Of a stretch of 64,000 bases of DNA, positions 1 to 9,296 are shown piece after piece (position 1 is the first letter of the stretch; every line of letters begins with the position of its first letter). The DNA is from CAWAVN01 sp963825075 (GTDB taxonomy: Bacteria; Planctomycetota; Planctomycetia; Planctomycetales; Planctomycetaceae): NCBI GenBank assembly GCA_963825075.1, contig CAWGRX010000019.1, forward strand, positions 124,001-188,000, written 5' to 3'. The position numbers and the translations under genes were made by a program. Under the pieces are notes generated by a model that saw nothing but the letters and a program-made list of their open reading frames with translations, had not been told where the DNA came from and did no database searches.

Positions 1-1897
1 CGCGTTAGCTCGGCCTCGACGACGACCCGGTTGGGAGTGTATTCCCGAATGACCGCCGGCTGAAACTCCTGCCGATCCCCCGCGGGCAACACGTCCTCGT
101 GCACCAGCACCTCCTGCCGGGGCGAGAGGGTTGCGAGTTGCTGCGAGAGACTGCGGCCGGCATCCAGCGGCCGCGTTTGGCCCAACACATACGCCCGCGG
201 GAAAAACGTCTCCTTTTGGAGAATCTGATAGTCCAACATTTTCACCGGCTCACCGGACAGCGTGACATCCCGTGGCAGCCGCCCGGAAGCGATTTTCGTC
301 CAACCCGCCTTGGGCGGCGGAGCATCGGCGGGGACGACGGCATAGCGGACGCCCAAGAGCTCCACCAGTTCCGGCCGATACTGCTGCGGACAAGCCGGCT
401 CCAGGCCGACGATTTCTTCGCCGGGATTCCGCTGGGGCGCCAAGGCGTCAAAAAAAATCGCCGCGCGGGTGAAGGGTACGGGATCGTAGCCGTGCACTTT
501 GAAAATCCGCTTTGCCCAGGCTTCGCGGTCGGTGAGCAAATCTTGCTGCACCAGCACCCGTCCGTGGCCGGCGTGCTCGGCGAGAAATTCGGTGATGGGG
601 CTGGTCTGACGAATGGAGTCCGCGGGAACGACGGCCAGGATTTGCCGGGCATTGCGAAACGCTTCTCCGCCCATGAGGGAAAGCACGATCAAACACACTG
701 CTGCAGCCAGTATTGTTTTTCGAGACCTGACCAAACAATCTGCCCCGCCCGCCGCCAAGACCGCCACGGCAAACGAGCAGAAAAACAATCCCCGCGCCGG
801 CGCGAAACAGCGAAAAGCCCGGCACGACCTGGAACAACCAGCCGTAAACCGGCGTGCTGTTTCCGAAGGCGATCAGGCCTGCGAGAATTCCCAGCGCCAG
901 ATACCGCCAAATCACGCGATGTTTTGCATTAGCAACGAGGCCCAAAACCGCCAAGGCCCCGGCAGTCCAGCCAAAATGAAATAGCGTCTCCCAAAAAAAC
1001 TGGCCCGGCCCCTGGTAGTCTTTGGGACCGCCCAGGGCAAAGGGAGCTCCTAGTTGCCGAAAACTTTGAGGCCCCAGGCTGATCGCTCCCGCTTGCTCCA
1101 GAGACAAACCGCCCGAACGAACGGCCTGCTTGCAACACAAATACTGCGGCAAAAGCTCCACCGCGACCAAGCCCGCCGTCAACAGACCGAGTCCCAGCCA
1201 ACGCAAAGCCAATTGCCCGCGACGGGAGCCATCATCAGGGAGAATGATTTCGAAGAGCAACATCAAACTCAGAAACAGAACGAGGTAATAAAACTCTTGG
1301 ACGTGTCCGGCGAAAAAGGCTATCGCCAACACGGCCGCCAGCCAAGGCATGGCCCGGCGGTCGCCGGTTCTGAGCCGTTCAAAGAAGAAAAACGCCCAGG
1401 GGATCCAGGCGACGAGGCAGATTTGATTGAAATGCCCCTCGCCGGTTTTGCGCCAGCAGATAGGGGGCGGCCAGATAAGCGCAGCCCCCGATGACGCCCG
1501 CGATCCAGCCCCTGCCCAATCGGCGGACGAGACGGTAAAGCCCCAAGCCGCCCCACCACAGATGGACCGCGAGCATCCAACTGGCCAGCCAGGCTTCGCC
1601 AGAGAGCAAAAACGTCCAGTTGAGGGGATAAAACATTCCGCTCTGCGGATTCCCCAACCAGGCCGTGCCTTCGAGCAAATACGGATTCCACAGCGGGATT
1701 TGCCCGGCGTTTTCGAGAACCTGCTTGGGGAACGCGCGAAACGCGAGAAACTGAGCGGTCAAATCGTTCCGTCCCTCAAACTGCGGACCGACCAAGAGTC
1801 CCCCCGGCTGCATAATCAGCGGAAACGCCAGGACGAGCGCAACCGCCGCCAGTACAACGCCCGCCAGAAAATGATGATGGAGTTTGGCACCGGGCAA
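1..1897 (-). CDS. YfhO-family integral membrane protein, 3' partial, two apparent frameshifts
   Basis: The gene enters from 1897 and runs off the left edge, so its C-terminus is missing. Three consecutive frames join into one long hydrophobic protein. The first (1897 to about 1446) has an N-terminal membrane helix and the YfhO-like loop PLWNPYLLEG. The second (about 1446 to 785) has several helices, including AGHVQEFYYLVLFLSLML. The third (785 to 1) has one more helix and then a soluble tail. The frame changes sit at an A-run (plus-strand tttt at 1446-1449, one base too many) and a T-run (plus-strand aaaaa at 781-785, one base too few); correcting both restores a single reading frame. The start is a TTG preceded by AGGAAG. 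Members of this family are polytopic membrane proteins thought to act in glycosylation or lipid-linked sugar handling; the substrate is unknown. The family call is by fold and motif only. Confidence 0.6.
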
Positions 1898-2247
1898 AAC
1901 GGGCTTCCTCGATAGGGAGAGAATCGAACGCTTGGGATCACTCGATGAATCGTTGTCGCACTCATCAGCCGCCGGGCGCTACTGGCCCCGGTTCCTAGAG
2001 ACAACTGGACGCTAGCGCGTTCCAGGTGATCGGAATAGATGGTTCTCGAACGGTCCTCACCGGTTGAATAATGAAATATAGGTCACATCCGCGCGACGCA
2101 AATTCGGCTCCTCCGGCGCTGCGGATTATTCCAAACATTCCCAATCTGCCAATTTCTTGTTCCGGCTGGATCGTCTTTACGGGCGCCATGAAGGCGCGCA
2201 CCGGATGCGCGATTTGGAGAAGGTGAAATTCCGCAATCGCGCGGGAT
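1898..2247. other. intergenic region with a GCTAGCGC-type repeat fragment
   Basis: No convincing gene. The stretch 1976-2030 contains ccccggttcctagagacaa followed by ctggacgctagcgcg. It matches the sequence at about 61636-61670 (ccccggttcatggagataa, ccggacgctagcgcg), so it belongs to a dispersed repeat family of this genome. Open frames here are short and without family signals. Confidence 0.5.
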
Positions 2248-3516
2248 TCAATCTTTGAAGCCCAAGCAATAAAGGTATTCCTGCCGGCGGCCGCTTGAGT
2301 TTTCGGCAGTGCGAATGTAGATCCGATTGCCGCAGATGGCGGGCGTGGCGAAAGCTTCGTCGCCGAGCTTGTTCTTGGCGAGGAGTTCAAACTTCTGCGG
2401 GTTGGCTTTGAACACAAACGTGGTGCCGTCTTCGATGGATTGATAAATCACATCGCCCACGCGGACGGGCGAAGCCGACACCGGCCCCGCCAACCGGACT
2501 TGCCACATCATCTCGCCGTCACTGGCCTTTAAGCAAATGCCGATCCCGAGATCATTGACCATATAAACGTAGCCGTCGTGCACGATCAGCGATTGCTCGT
2601 AGCATTTCTGGTTGTTTTTCCAGAGGACCTCGGTCGAACCGTCGGCTTTGACGCAGATGGTTTCCGCCTTGGGATAGCCGCCGCTGGCGATCACGAGATC
2701 GTTGCTCCAGACCACGGTGCCGCAGGTGGCCATCGTGGTGCCGGGGGCGGACCAGCGTTTCTTGCCGGTCTTCGGATCGTAAGAGGCCAGCATATCGCAG
2801 CCGCTGAGCAGCAACTGCTCGCGGCCGGCGACCTCGGCGACGACGGGCGAAGAAAAACTGTACTTCGCCGGGCGGTTCGTCCTCCAGGCCTGCTTGCCGG
2901 TTTCCCGATCGTACGCCGCGAGATAGCCGCCCTGTTCGTAATCGGCGGCGACGATCACCAGGGAATCATAAAGCAAAGGCGACGGGGCGTAGCCGTATTC
3001 GTACCGCTTGGGAACATAAGACCCGACGGCTTTTTCCCAAACCGGTTTGCCGTCGAGATTGAGAGCCGACAGCGTGATCTGGTTGTGATGATGGAACGTG
3101 ACAAATAACAACTTCCCGTCGCAGGCGACCGTCGGCGTGGCGTGGGTGTTCTTGCGGTGGGACTTGGGAAAGCCTCCGTTGCTGAGGTCGGTTTTCCAGA
3201 TTTGTTTTCCCGTGGCGCGATCCAAGGCGATTACGCTTTGAACCTGCCGGCTTTCATCCGCGGTGGCGAGATAAATCCGGTTTCGCGCGATCGTCGGGGA
3301 GGAATGCCCGCGGCCGGGAATGGGAACTTTCCAGATCACGTTTTCCGTCGCCGACCACCGCACCGGCACGTTTTGATTGCCCTCGGCGACACCGTTCCGA
3401 TCGGGGCCGCGCCACCAAGGCCACTCTCCCGGCTGCGCCGCCGGGCCGGGAAATCCCCACGCCGAGGCGCCGTAGGCCGCTATTGAAACCGAGAACATCA
3501 AGGCGAATCGGATCAT
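2248..3516 (-). CDS. Secreted PQQ-binding-like beta-propeller (WD40-like) protein
   Basis: A 422-residue protein with an N-terminal signal peptide (about residues 1-22, hydrophobic core ALMFSVSIAAYGASA). It carries repeated propeller blades of the type xxxVIALDRATGKQIWKT, YLAAYDRETGKQAWRT and LASYDPKTGKKRW, the AxDxxTGKxxW signature of the PQQ-dehydrogenase and YfgL/BamB propeller superfamily. An early WPWWRGPDRNGVAEG motif is common in planctomycete versions. It lacks the calcium/PQQ catalytic acidic cluster that I could recognise, so an enzymatic role is not supported. It is probably periplasmic or surface-exposed and may be a scaffold or sugar/metabolite-binding propeller. It lies downstream of the Tat oxidoreductase on the same strand, separated by a hairpin. 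Confidence 0.85.
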   Translation of the reverse strand: MIRFALMFSVSIAAYGASAWGFPGPAAQPGEWPWWRGPDRNGVAEGNQNVPVRWSATENVIWKVPIPGRGHSSPTIARNRIYLATADESRQVQSVIALDRATGKQIWKTDLSNGGFPKSHRKNTHATPTVACDGKLLFVTFHHHNQITLSALNLDGKPVWEKAVGSYVPKRYEYGYAPSPLLYDSLVIVAADYEQGGYLAAYDRETGKQAWRTNRPAKYSFSSPVVAEVAGREQLLLSGCDMLASYDPKTGKKRWSAPGTTMATCGTVVWSNDLVIASGGYPKAETICVKADGSTEVLWKNNQKCYEQSLIVHDGYVYMVNDLGIGICLKASDGEMMWQVRLAGPVSASPVRVGDVIYQSIEDGTTFVFKANPQKFELLAKNKLGDEAFATPAICGNRIYIRTAENSSGRRQEYLYCLGFKD

Positions 3517-3650
3517 GTTTTCTTTGCCGGGAAATGTGGGGTTTTATCGAAGTAGGAACCCGGCCGCTTCCGCGGCTCGGCTCGCCGGACCAATTGCAAT
3601 CGAAGATCGAAAACTGTTGCTCCTCGAATGCACGGGGATTTTAATGCAAC

Positions 3651-3681
3651 AAAGCTGCCGGGGACAATCCTCGGCAGCTTT
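3651..3681 (-). terminator. stem-loop between the oxidoreductase and the propeller gene
   Basis: AAAGCTGCCG at 3651-3660 pairs with CGGCAGCTTT at 3672-3681 across an 11-nt loop that can pair further (GGG/CCT). It lies just downstream of the minus-strand oxidoreductase gene. The downstream U-tract is weak, so termination is plausible rather than certain. Confidence 0.45.
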
Positions 3682-3758
3682 GCGAAATCGGTCTAAATCC
3701 AAACCGGGGCGGACCACCCTGCGGGCGGTGCCCCCCGGCGGCTGATGAATACGTCGAA

Positions 3759-5213
3759 TTAGACCTTCTTAGGATCGGGGACTTGGAAGCCTTTGCGGTT
3801 ATTGTCTTTGAGCAGGACGTTGGCTTCGTCGGCATGTTCGCCGATGCAGCGTTCGGTTTCGGGATCGAAGGTCAGCCAGGGACCGACGACGTATTCTGCT
3901 TCGTTTTCCGGTATGCCGACGCCGCCCGCCATGATTTCGTGGAGCTTCATGAAGTGTTCGTGGGCGTCCTTGTTGTCGCCGAACTTGCCGGCTCGGGCGT
4001 TGAAGGGCACCTTCTTGCCGAGGCGGTAGGAGTTGTTCATCAGATGGCCCAAGACGCAGCCATAGTGGGCGTCATAGACGTTGCCGTTGGCCATGCTGGG
4101 ATCGCCGGCCCTGACCGCGGCGATGAACGCGCCCCAGTTGCCGCCCGGCGTGACTTTGCCGTTGGGCACTTTGACGGTTTCGCCCTGTTTGCTGCCTTTG
4201 GGATAGTATTTGCCGCGAACGATCTTGCCGCCGTCCTCGAAATAGTATTCGTTTTCGACCTGGCGCTCGTAGCCTTTGTAGTTGACGTTGCGGACGTTGA
4301 AGAACACCTGCTGTCCGTTGGGATACTCGGCGATGCCGAACATGGTGTTCGGGGTTTCGCCCTGATCGTTCCATTGGAACCGTCCGCCGAGGGCCATCGC
4401 GCGGACGGGATGGGTTTGATCTTTGTCGAGCGCCCAGCGGGCCACGTCGAGCTGGTGCGTACCCTGGTTGTTGAGGTCGCCGTTGCCGGACTTCCAGAAC
4501 CAGTGCCAGTTGTAATGCACGTAGTTTCCGTGGTACTGTTTGATGTCCGCCGGTCCGCGCCACATGTTCCAATCGAGGTTGGGCGGGGGATCGGTGACGG
4601 GCTTAAAGCCGATGCTGCCCCGCGGCTTGCAGCAGTAGCCGTAGGAGATTTTCAGCTTGCCGAACTTCCCGTCCTGGATGGCTTCGTGGAGGCCGGCGAC
4701 CTTGGCGTCGCTGCGGGTTTGGGTGCCGTGCTGAATCACGACGCCGTACTTCTTCTGGGCTTCGACCGCGACCCGGCCTTCGCCGATGTCATGGCTCATG
4801 GGTTTTTCGACGTAAACGTTTTTGCCGGCTTGGGCGGCCCAAATCGTAATCAGAGAGTGCCAGTGGTTCGGGGTGGCGATGGAGACGGCATCGACGTTTT
4901 TGTCGTCGAGCGCCCGGCGGATGTCGTCGATGCCTTCCGTTTCGTATTTTCCCTCGGTTCGCCGGTTGACGCTATTCATCGCGCGGCTCAGGACGTTTTT
5001 ATCCACGTCGCAGAGATAAGCGATTTCGACGTTGTCCTGGCCGAGCCAGCCGCCGATATGGGCGCCGCCCCGTCCGTTGAGTCCCGCGACGGCAATCCGA
5101 ACGCGTTCGTTGGCTCCTTTGACTTTTCCGGAAGCGCGGGTTCCCAGGAGGAGCATCCCTCCGGCGGCGGCGGACGATGTTTGTAGAAAATCTCGGCGAG
5201 TGACTCGACTCAT
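3759..5213 (-). CDS. Gfo/Idh/MocA-family oxidoreductase with Tat signal
   Basis: A 484-residue NAD(P)-dependent oxidoreductase-like protein. The chosen ATG at 5213 is followed by a twin-arginine leader (RVTRRDFLQ, then a small hydrophobic stretch AAAGGMLLLG) and preceded by GGAGA at good spacing; the frame is open further upstream but without a leader. The Rossmann segment RIAVAGLNGRGG is near residues 40-52, and the catalytic-lysine motif VEKPMSHD follows about residue 135. The C-terminal half has the usual alpha/beta substrate domain (GTHQLDVARWAL, NEYYFEDGGKI). Planctomycetes carry dozens of such exported proteins, generally annotated as inositol 2-dehydrogenase or sugar dehydrogenases. 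Folded export via Tat fits a bound NAD(P). The substrate cannot be told from the sequence. Confidence 0.93.
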   Translation of the reverse strand: MSRVTRRDFLQTSSAAAGGMLLLGTRASGKVKGANERVRIAVAGLNGRGGAHIGGWLGQDNVEIAYLCDVDKNVLSRAMNSVNRRTEGKYETEGIDDIRRALDDKNVDAVSIATPNHWHSLITIWAAQAGKNVYVEKPMSHDIGEGRVAVEAQKKYGVVIQHGTQTRSDAKVAGLHEAIQDGKFGKLKISYGYCCKPRGSIGFKPVTDPPPNLDWNMWRGPADIKQYHGNYVHYNWHWFWKSGNGDLNNQGTHQLDVARWALDKDQTHPVRAMALGGRFQWNDQGETPNTMFGIAEYPNGQQVFFNVRNVNYKGYERQVENEYYFEDGGKIVRGKYYPKGSKQGETVKVPNGKVTPGGNWGAFIAAVRAGDPSMANGNVYDAHYGCVLGHLMNNSYRLGKKVPFNARAGKFGDNKDAHEHFMKLHEIMAGGVGIPENEAEYVVGPWLTFDPETERCIGEHADEANVLLKDNNRKGFQVPDPKKV

Positions 5214-5594
5214 GGCGATTTCTCCATGAAAAAGCAGAAAGGTATGGGTGGGCGTGGTGTCTATCTTAAACGTAAAGGAGGAACGATTACCACCTTGGCG
5301 AAGGGCATTCCCCGAAAAATATTTCGGCACGACAACCGCTGCAATTCGGGATGCGACCGCGTCAGAATGGGAATCTGCAATTTGCGCGGACGATCAGACA
5401 TGGATCGCTTATCTATGGGTCATACGTAGAAATTCCGGCCGGTGTTGGCTTCTTGCGGATTACTTCGGCCCGGCGCCCATGACTTTCTCGGTATTTTGAA
5501 TGGTCTCCACGCAGTGTTGGTCTTGACGCTGTTCGATTCCGTCATCGGCCCGGTCTTTCGTTATTTATTGCCTATTTTTGCTTAATCGTCCCAG
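5214..5594. other. intergenic region, no gene seen
   Basis: About 380 bp upstream of the minus-strand oxidoreductase and downstream of the Hsp70-like gene. It should hold the oxidoreductase promoter. I see no RNA gene or repeat. Confidence 0.4.
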
Positions 5595-7862
5595 TTAGCG
5601 TGTCGTGGTCAGGCGCTCGACTTTTTGCCGTTCTTCGTGGACCTGCACCTCCGAGAGCAGCGCTTTGGCTTCGATTTCCGCTCCGATGCTTTTCCCCCGG
5701 CAGTCGGCGGAGACTTGAACCCGGCCTTCTTTGCTGAAACCGATTTTGAGTTCCACCTGGGTGCCTTTGGGCAGATTCCGAGGCAGCGGTCCTAAAACGC
5801 AGGTTCCCAACAGATCGCAACTCGTGCGTTCCTCCGCATCCCCCTCGCTCACGCGGACGCGAAGCTCCCGCAGGTCGGGCCGCGTCGTGCGGAACAATTG
5901 CGTGCGGGACGTGGGCAGTTCGGAATTGCGGGGAATCATCACCACGTTGACGGGCTCCCCGTGTTTCGTCGCGTACACTCCAACGCCGTGCGAATTGACC
6001 AACTGCAAATCGACCGTTTCCAGGTCGTCCCCTTCCTCGTCGGGTTCGAGCCGCTCCACCACGAAGCCGGCACTGGCGGGAGCGGAAAGCAAGCGGGATT
6101 TGCCGCCGGCGGTTTGCGGTTCGTCCGCGCCTTGATGCTCGCCCGCTCCGCGGATCGCGCCCTGCGTTTCGATCACGCCTGCATAAACCGCGGCTCCCAA
6201 AGCGACCACAGTGCTCGGATCGATGTCGGTCCGCGGCGGTTTGCCGGCAATCCGGTCCAGCATGTTTTGGACCATCGGCATCATCGTGGATCCGCCGACC
6301 ATCAGCACGTCTTCCGTGTCGTTCCAGGTCAATTTCGCATCCTGCAGGCAGGTTTCCACCGTCAGTTCCGTCATGGCCAGCATCGACGATGTGATCTGCT
6401 CGAACTTCTCTCGCGTGATCTCCACCCGCTGGGCGCGGCCGGCGTGGGTGCAGAGGACGACCGTCTTTTTGCGGGTGGAAAGTTGAATTTTTGCCTTCCG
6501 GCACTCCGCCATCAAGGCTTGCAGCGATTCGGTGGTTTCATTGGGGCTTGATCCATGCATCTGGACGAACTCGTCCGCGACATAATCCGCGAGAGCCTGG
6601 TCCCAATCCAGCCCGCCCAGTTCGCGGTTGCCTCCCGTCGCCAATTCTTTAACCCGATTTTTACTGACCGCCATCACCGTGACATCGAACGTGCCGCCGC
6701 CCAGATCATAGACGACGTAGTTCTTCGTGATGGGCCGACCCTCCGGGTCGGTTCCCTCAAGCTGCGGGTCGCTGTGCAGTCCATAAGCGATGAGCGCGGC
6801 ACTGGGTTCGTTGAGCGTGGCTGCGACCTGGAGGCCTGCGATTTCGCCGCATTGCACCGTCGCCGCCCGGCGTTTTTCGTTAAAGAACGCCGGCACCGTG
6901 ATGACGACCCGTTCGATCGGCCCGATCGCCGGCGCGGCGAATTGCGCCAACTTTTTGAGAATCAGCGCCGACACCGCTTCCGGCGTGAGCATCTGCCCGC
7001 CGACGCGAAAGGTTTTGCGTTCCCCCAAAGACCTTTTGACGAACTGCACCACGTTCTCCGGCTCGACATAGGCGTTGTCGAGCGCGGTCTGACCGATCAA
7101 TGCCTCGCCTTCTTCAAAAAAAACCGCCGAGGGCATAATCGGCCGTTGCTGATCTTCGGGATTCGAGACCACGTGGGCTTTGCCCTGGTGATCGACGTAG
7201 GCAATCGCGGAATACGTCGTCCCCAGGTCGATCCCCACGATCGCGAATTTTCGCTTGAGTCCCGGCGGCATCGGCTCTGCTTTGGGAGGCGGGGCTGGCA
7301 GCGGCGGGGTTGGCAGTGGTCGAGCCGAAGTTGGCGGCGAATCCGCCTCTGGTTCAACGAGAATGACCGGTGCCTCGTCGATGGCGGGAGAAATGAAGAT
7401 CAGACCGTTTCTTTCCTCATAATCCGCGACTTCCGCGAGTCCCACTTCCTGAGGAGCGCGGCGTTTGATCTCCTGAAACACTTCGTCGATCCGCTGAGCG
7501 GCGACGCTTTGATGTTCCGCGAGCCAATCCTTGATGTCCTCATTCGCCAAGCGGCTTTGCTTCTGGGAATAGGCTTCGAATTCCACACAGATCCGGTCGA
7601 GCACCTGGCCGTCGTATTGCGTCCAGCGTTCCGGCTGGTTCAAAATCTGCCGGGCTTCAGCCAATCGCCGCAGATGCTCCTTCGCCCGTTGCCGGGCGGC
7701 CGGATCGTGATGCTGCTCGCATTGAAAGAAGTATTCCGTGGCCAGCGTGATCGCTTCGGACAATAATTCCCGCCGGCTTTCCAGGCGGCGGCAATCGATC
7801 AACTCGTAAAAGTCGCGCGGATCTTGCCCCTCTTTCAGCCATTTTTTGAGAACAGGCTCCAC
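5595..7862 (-). CDS. Hsp70/DnaK-like protein with an N-terminal helical extension
   Basis: A 755-residue protein. Residues 1-170 form a charged, helical region beginning with a WLKEGQDPRDFYELIDC segment that resembles the J-domain-like adaptors found in planctomycete kinases; it is not a canonical J domain because I see no HPD tripeptide. A proline-rich linker (about 172-200) leads to an Hsp70 actin-like ATPase. Its phosphate-1 loop is VGIDLGTTYSAIAYV (about 210), phosphate-2 is YDLGGGTFDVTVM, and the adenosine motif is MVGGSTMMPMVQ, all with consensus glycines and aspartates. The C-terminal part (about 600-755) looks like a shortened beta-sandwich substrate domain (SELPTSRTQLFRTTRPDL). No dnaJ or grpE neighbour is present, so it is probably a specialised paralogue rather than the housekeeping DnaK. 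Confidence 0.88.
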   Translation of the reverse strand: MEPVLKKWLKEGQDPRDFYELIDCRRLESRRELLSEAITLATEYFFQCEQHHDPAARQRAKEHLRRLAEARQILNQPERWTQYDGQVLDRICVEFEAYSQKQSRLANEDIKDWLAEHQSVAAQRIDEVFQEIKRRAPQEVGLAEVADYEERNGLIFISPAIDEAPVILVEPEADSPPTSARPLPTPPLPAPPPKAEPMPPGLKRKFAIVGIDLGTTYSAIAYVDHQGKAHVVSNPEDQQRPIMPSAVFFEEGEALIGQTALDNAYVEPENVVQFVKRSLGERKTFRVGGQMLTPEAVSALILKKLAQFAAPAIGPIERVVITVPAFFNEKRRAATVQCGEIAGLQVAATLNEPSAALIAYGLHSDPQLEGTDPEGRPITKNYVVYDLGGGTFDVTVMAVSKNRVKELATGGNRELGGLDWDQALADYVADEFVQMHGSSPNETTESLQALMAECRKAKIQLSTRKKTVVLCTHAGRAQRVEITREKFEQITSSMLAMTELTVETCLQDAKLTWNDTEDVLMVGGSTMMPMVQNMLDRIAGKPPRTDIDPSTVVALGAAVYAGVIETQGAIRGAGEHQGADEPQTAGGKSRLLSAPASAGFVVERLEPDEEGDDLETVDLQLVNSHGVGVYATKHGEPVNVVMIPRNSELPTSRTQLFRTTRPDLRELRVRVSEGDAEERTSCDLLGTCVLGPLPRNLPKGTQVELKIGFSKEGRVQVSADCRGKSIGAEIEAKALLSEVQVHEERQKVERLTTTR

Positions 7863-8165
7863 GGCTTATTTTCCTAGAAAAATCCGATGCGGTGATTGGT
7901 AACGCATTCTCCTATCGACACGTCCCCGCCGAACCCGACAAAACGCGGCGTTTCCCCATTCCGCAGGTGATGAGCGCAGCCTTCGCGCGGGGGCCGGCTT
8001 GATCGCCAAATTTGTGAATGGGTTTTAATGATGGATTTGAGAATATCGTCAACGGGCAAGACATGCCAGCAAATTCCCCCCGGAGGCGTTTCTCGTTCGG
8101 CGATCCCGGGCAGGGAGAAGCAATATAGATCAGAGACCGGATAGACTTTGAGAAAGACCGGCCGG
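7863..8165. other. intergenic region, no gene seen
   Basis: About 300 bp upstream of the Hsp70-like gene. No conserved open frame, repeat or clear heat-shock (CIRCE) element was found. Confidence 0.4.
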
Positions 8166-8516
8166 CTAACTGGCGGCGTGCCAACTGGAATTGAACCCCG
8201 CCGGTTCCTCGACCACGTTCCCCGTGATGGGGTCGAGTTCGGGAAAGCGGCCCTTGTACACGAATCGCTCCCACCAGTTGGCGTGGCGGAGGTTCGGGCT
8301 GTCCGCTTTAACGTGATGCTCTTTTCCGCGGCGGGTCACCAAGATGAGAGTCCCATCGTCCCGGCATTCTTTGACCAGCCAGTATTTGTCCACGACATAG
8401 GCATAGTCGTCCCCATGAGGCGTTGGGGTGACTTCCCGCGCGCGGGGGCCGGGCCTTTGGCTGTATTTGGTCTTGTGAAAGATAACCGGATCACCGGGGG
8501 AGTAAGGGTGAGACAT
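8166..8516 (-). CDS. conserved hypothetical protein, 116 aa
   Basis: A small soluble protein starting MSHPYSPGDPVIFHKTKY. The opening segment (GDPVIFHKTK) and a later segment (GTLILVTRRGKEHHVKADS) alternate in a way that suggests a small beta-barrel such as an SH3-like or KOW-like fold. It has conserved-looking aromatic pairs (YVVDKYWLV, NWWERFVYKG) and a Ser/Pro-rich front. It has no signal peptide or membrane helix. Codon use and amino-acid composition look like a real gene, and no overlapping alternative competes. I do not recognise a named family; a role is not proposed. Confidence 0.7.
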   Translation of the reverse strand: MSHPYSPGDPVIFHKTKYSQRPGPRAREVTPTPHGDDYAYVVDKYWLVKECRDDGTLILVTRRGKEHHVKADSPNLRHANWWERFVYKGRFPELDPITGNVVEEPAGFNSSWHAAS

Positions 8517-8541
8517 CCCAAACCATCCTTTTTTGCCGCAA

Positions 8542-8570
8542 TTGACAAGGTTACAACGTCAATCCATAAG
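8542..8570 (+). promoter_or_regulatory. candidate sigma-70-type promoter upstream of rpsN
   Basis: TTGACA at 8542-8547, a 17-nt spacer, and CATAAG at 8565-8570 (four of six matches to TATAAT). Transcription would start near 8577 and leave a leader of about 300 nt before rpsN. A second weaker pair (TTGATA, 17 nt, TAGTAA) lies at 8783-8811. Promoter consensus in Planctomycetes is poorly known, so this is tentative. Confidence 0.35.
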
Positions 8571-8876
8571 AGGAGACATCCATCGTCTATTCTACTCCTG
8601 TCGTTTTCGTTTGCCCATTAGATTTCCGTTTTCTGATGCGTTAAGACGAAAAAAATTGCGAAAATTGCTGCAATTTCGGGATTTCTTGGGTCTCCCGCCG
8701 GATTTCTCTGTCCGAAACCGTGAAAAATCGGCCTGCAATGGGAAAGAATTCGCCTCCGATTGCTTTTCGGGCCGGGGACAAGTTGATATAGTTTCCGTTT
8801 CTCCATAGTAATAGAAACACCACCGTGTTTCGGTTTTTTTCTTTAACTTTCCAAGATTCCAACCAAGACGGAAAAC

Positions 8877-9146
8877 ATGGCGTCCAAATCCAAAATTGAA
8901 AAGATGAAGCGGAACGCGAAGCTCGTTGAAAAATACGCCGCCAAGCGCGAGCAACTCAAAAAAGAAGGCGATCACGCCGCCCTCGCCAAGCTGCCCCGAA
9001 ATTCCAGCGCCACCCGCTTGCGCCGCATCTGCAAACTGACCGGGCGGTCCCGTGGCGTGTATCGGAAATTCCAAGTTTCCCGAATCATGCTCCGCGACAT
9101 GGCCCTTGACGGCTTCATCCCCGGCATGAAAAAAGCCAGTTGGTAA
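8877..9146 (+). CDS. rpsN: 30S ribosomal protein S14 (zinc-independent long form)
   Basis: An 89-residue basic protein starting MASKSKIEKMKRNAKLVEKY. The middle part LAKLPRNSSATRLRRICKLTGRSRG and the C-terminal end FIPGMKKASW are diagnostic for S14, which binds the head of 16S rRNA in the small subunit. It is the long C-minus type: the paired CxxC zinc ligands of the short form are missing (one cysteine only). It stands alone rather than inside the large spc ribosomal operon, as is usual for the C-minus paralogue in genomes that separate S14 from that operon. It is followed by a strong terminator, so it is probably a single-gene transcript. Confidence 0.97.
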   Translation: MASKSKIEKMKRNAKLVEKYAAKREQLKKEGDHAALAKLPRNSSATRLRRICKLTGRSRGVYRKFQVSRIMLRDMALDGFIPGMKKASW

Positions 9147-9176
9147 CCTGGCTCGATTCAAAAGAATAATCGCGAC

Positions 9177-9209
9177 AAGCGGTGTCTGACCGACGCCGCT
9201 TTTATTTTT
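9177..9209 (+). terminator. Rho-independent terminator after rpsN
   Basis: AAGCGGTGTC (9177-9186) pairs with GACGCCGCTT (9192-9201) with one G-U pair around a 5-nt loop, followed by TTATTTTT. It sits about 30 nt after the rpsN stop. Confidence 0.85.
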
Positions 9210-9296
9210 GGGCTTATCTTGTCCTTGCAGGCGGGATGCCCGGCCTAAACTTTTGCTTTGTTCCCCACTTCATCATCCCCCGACCATGAATGCCTG

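Noticed and set aside
99..932. 277-codon plus-strand frame at the window start
   Set aside because: Antisense to the YfhO-like gene, which has membrane helices and resumes across frameshifts.
3783..5186. 467-codon plus-strand frame opposite the Tat oxidoreductase
   Set aside because: Low-complexity Val/Ala/Asp pattern typical of antisense frames; the minus strand has the Tat leader and Rossmann motif.
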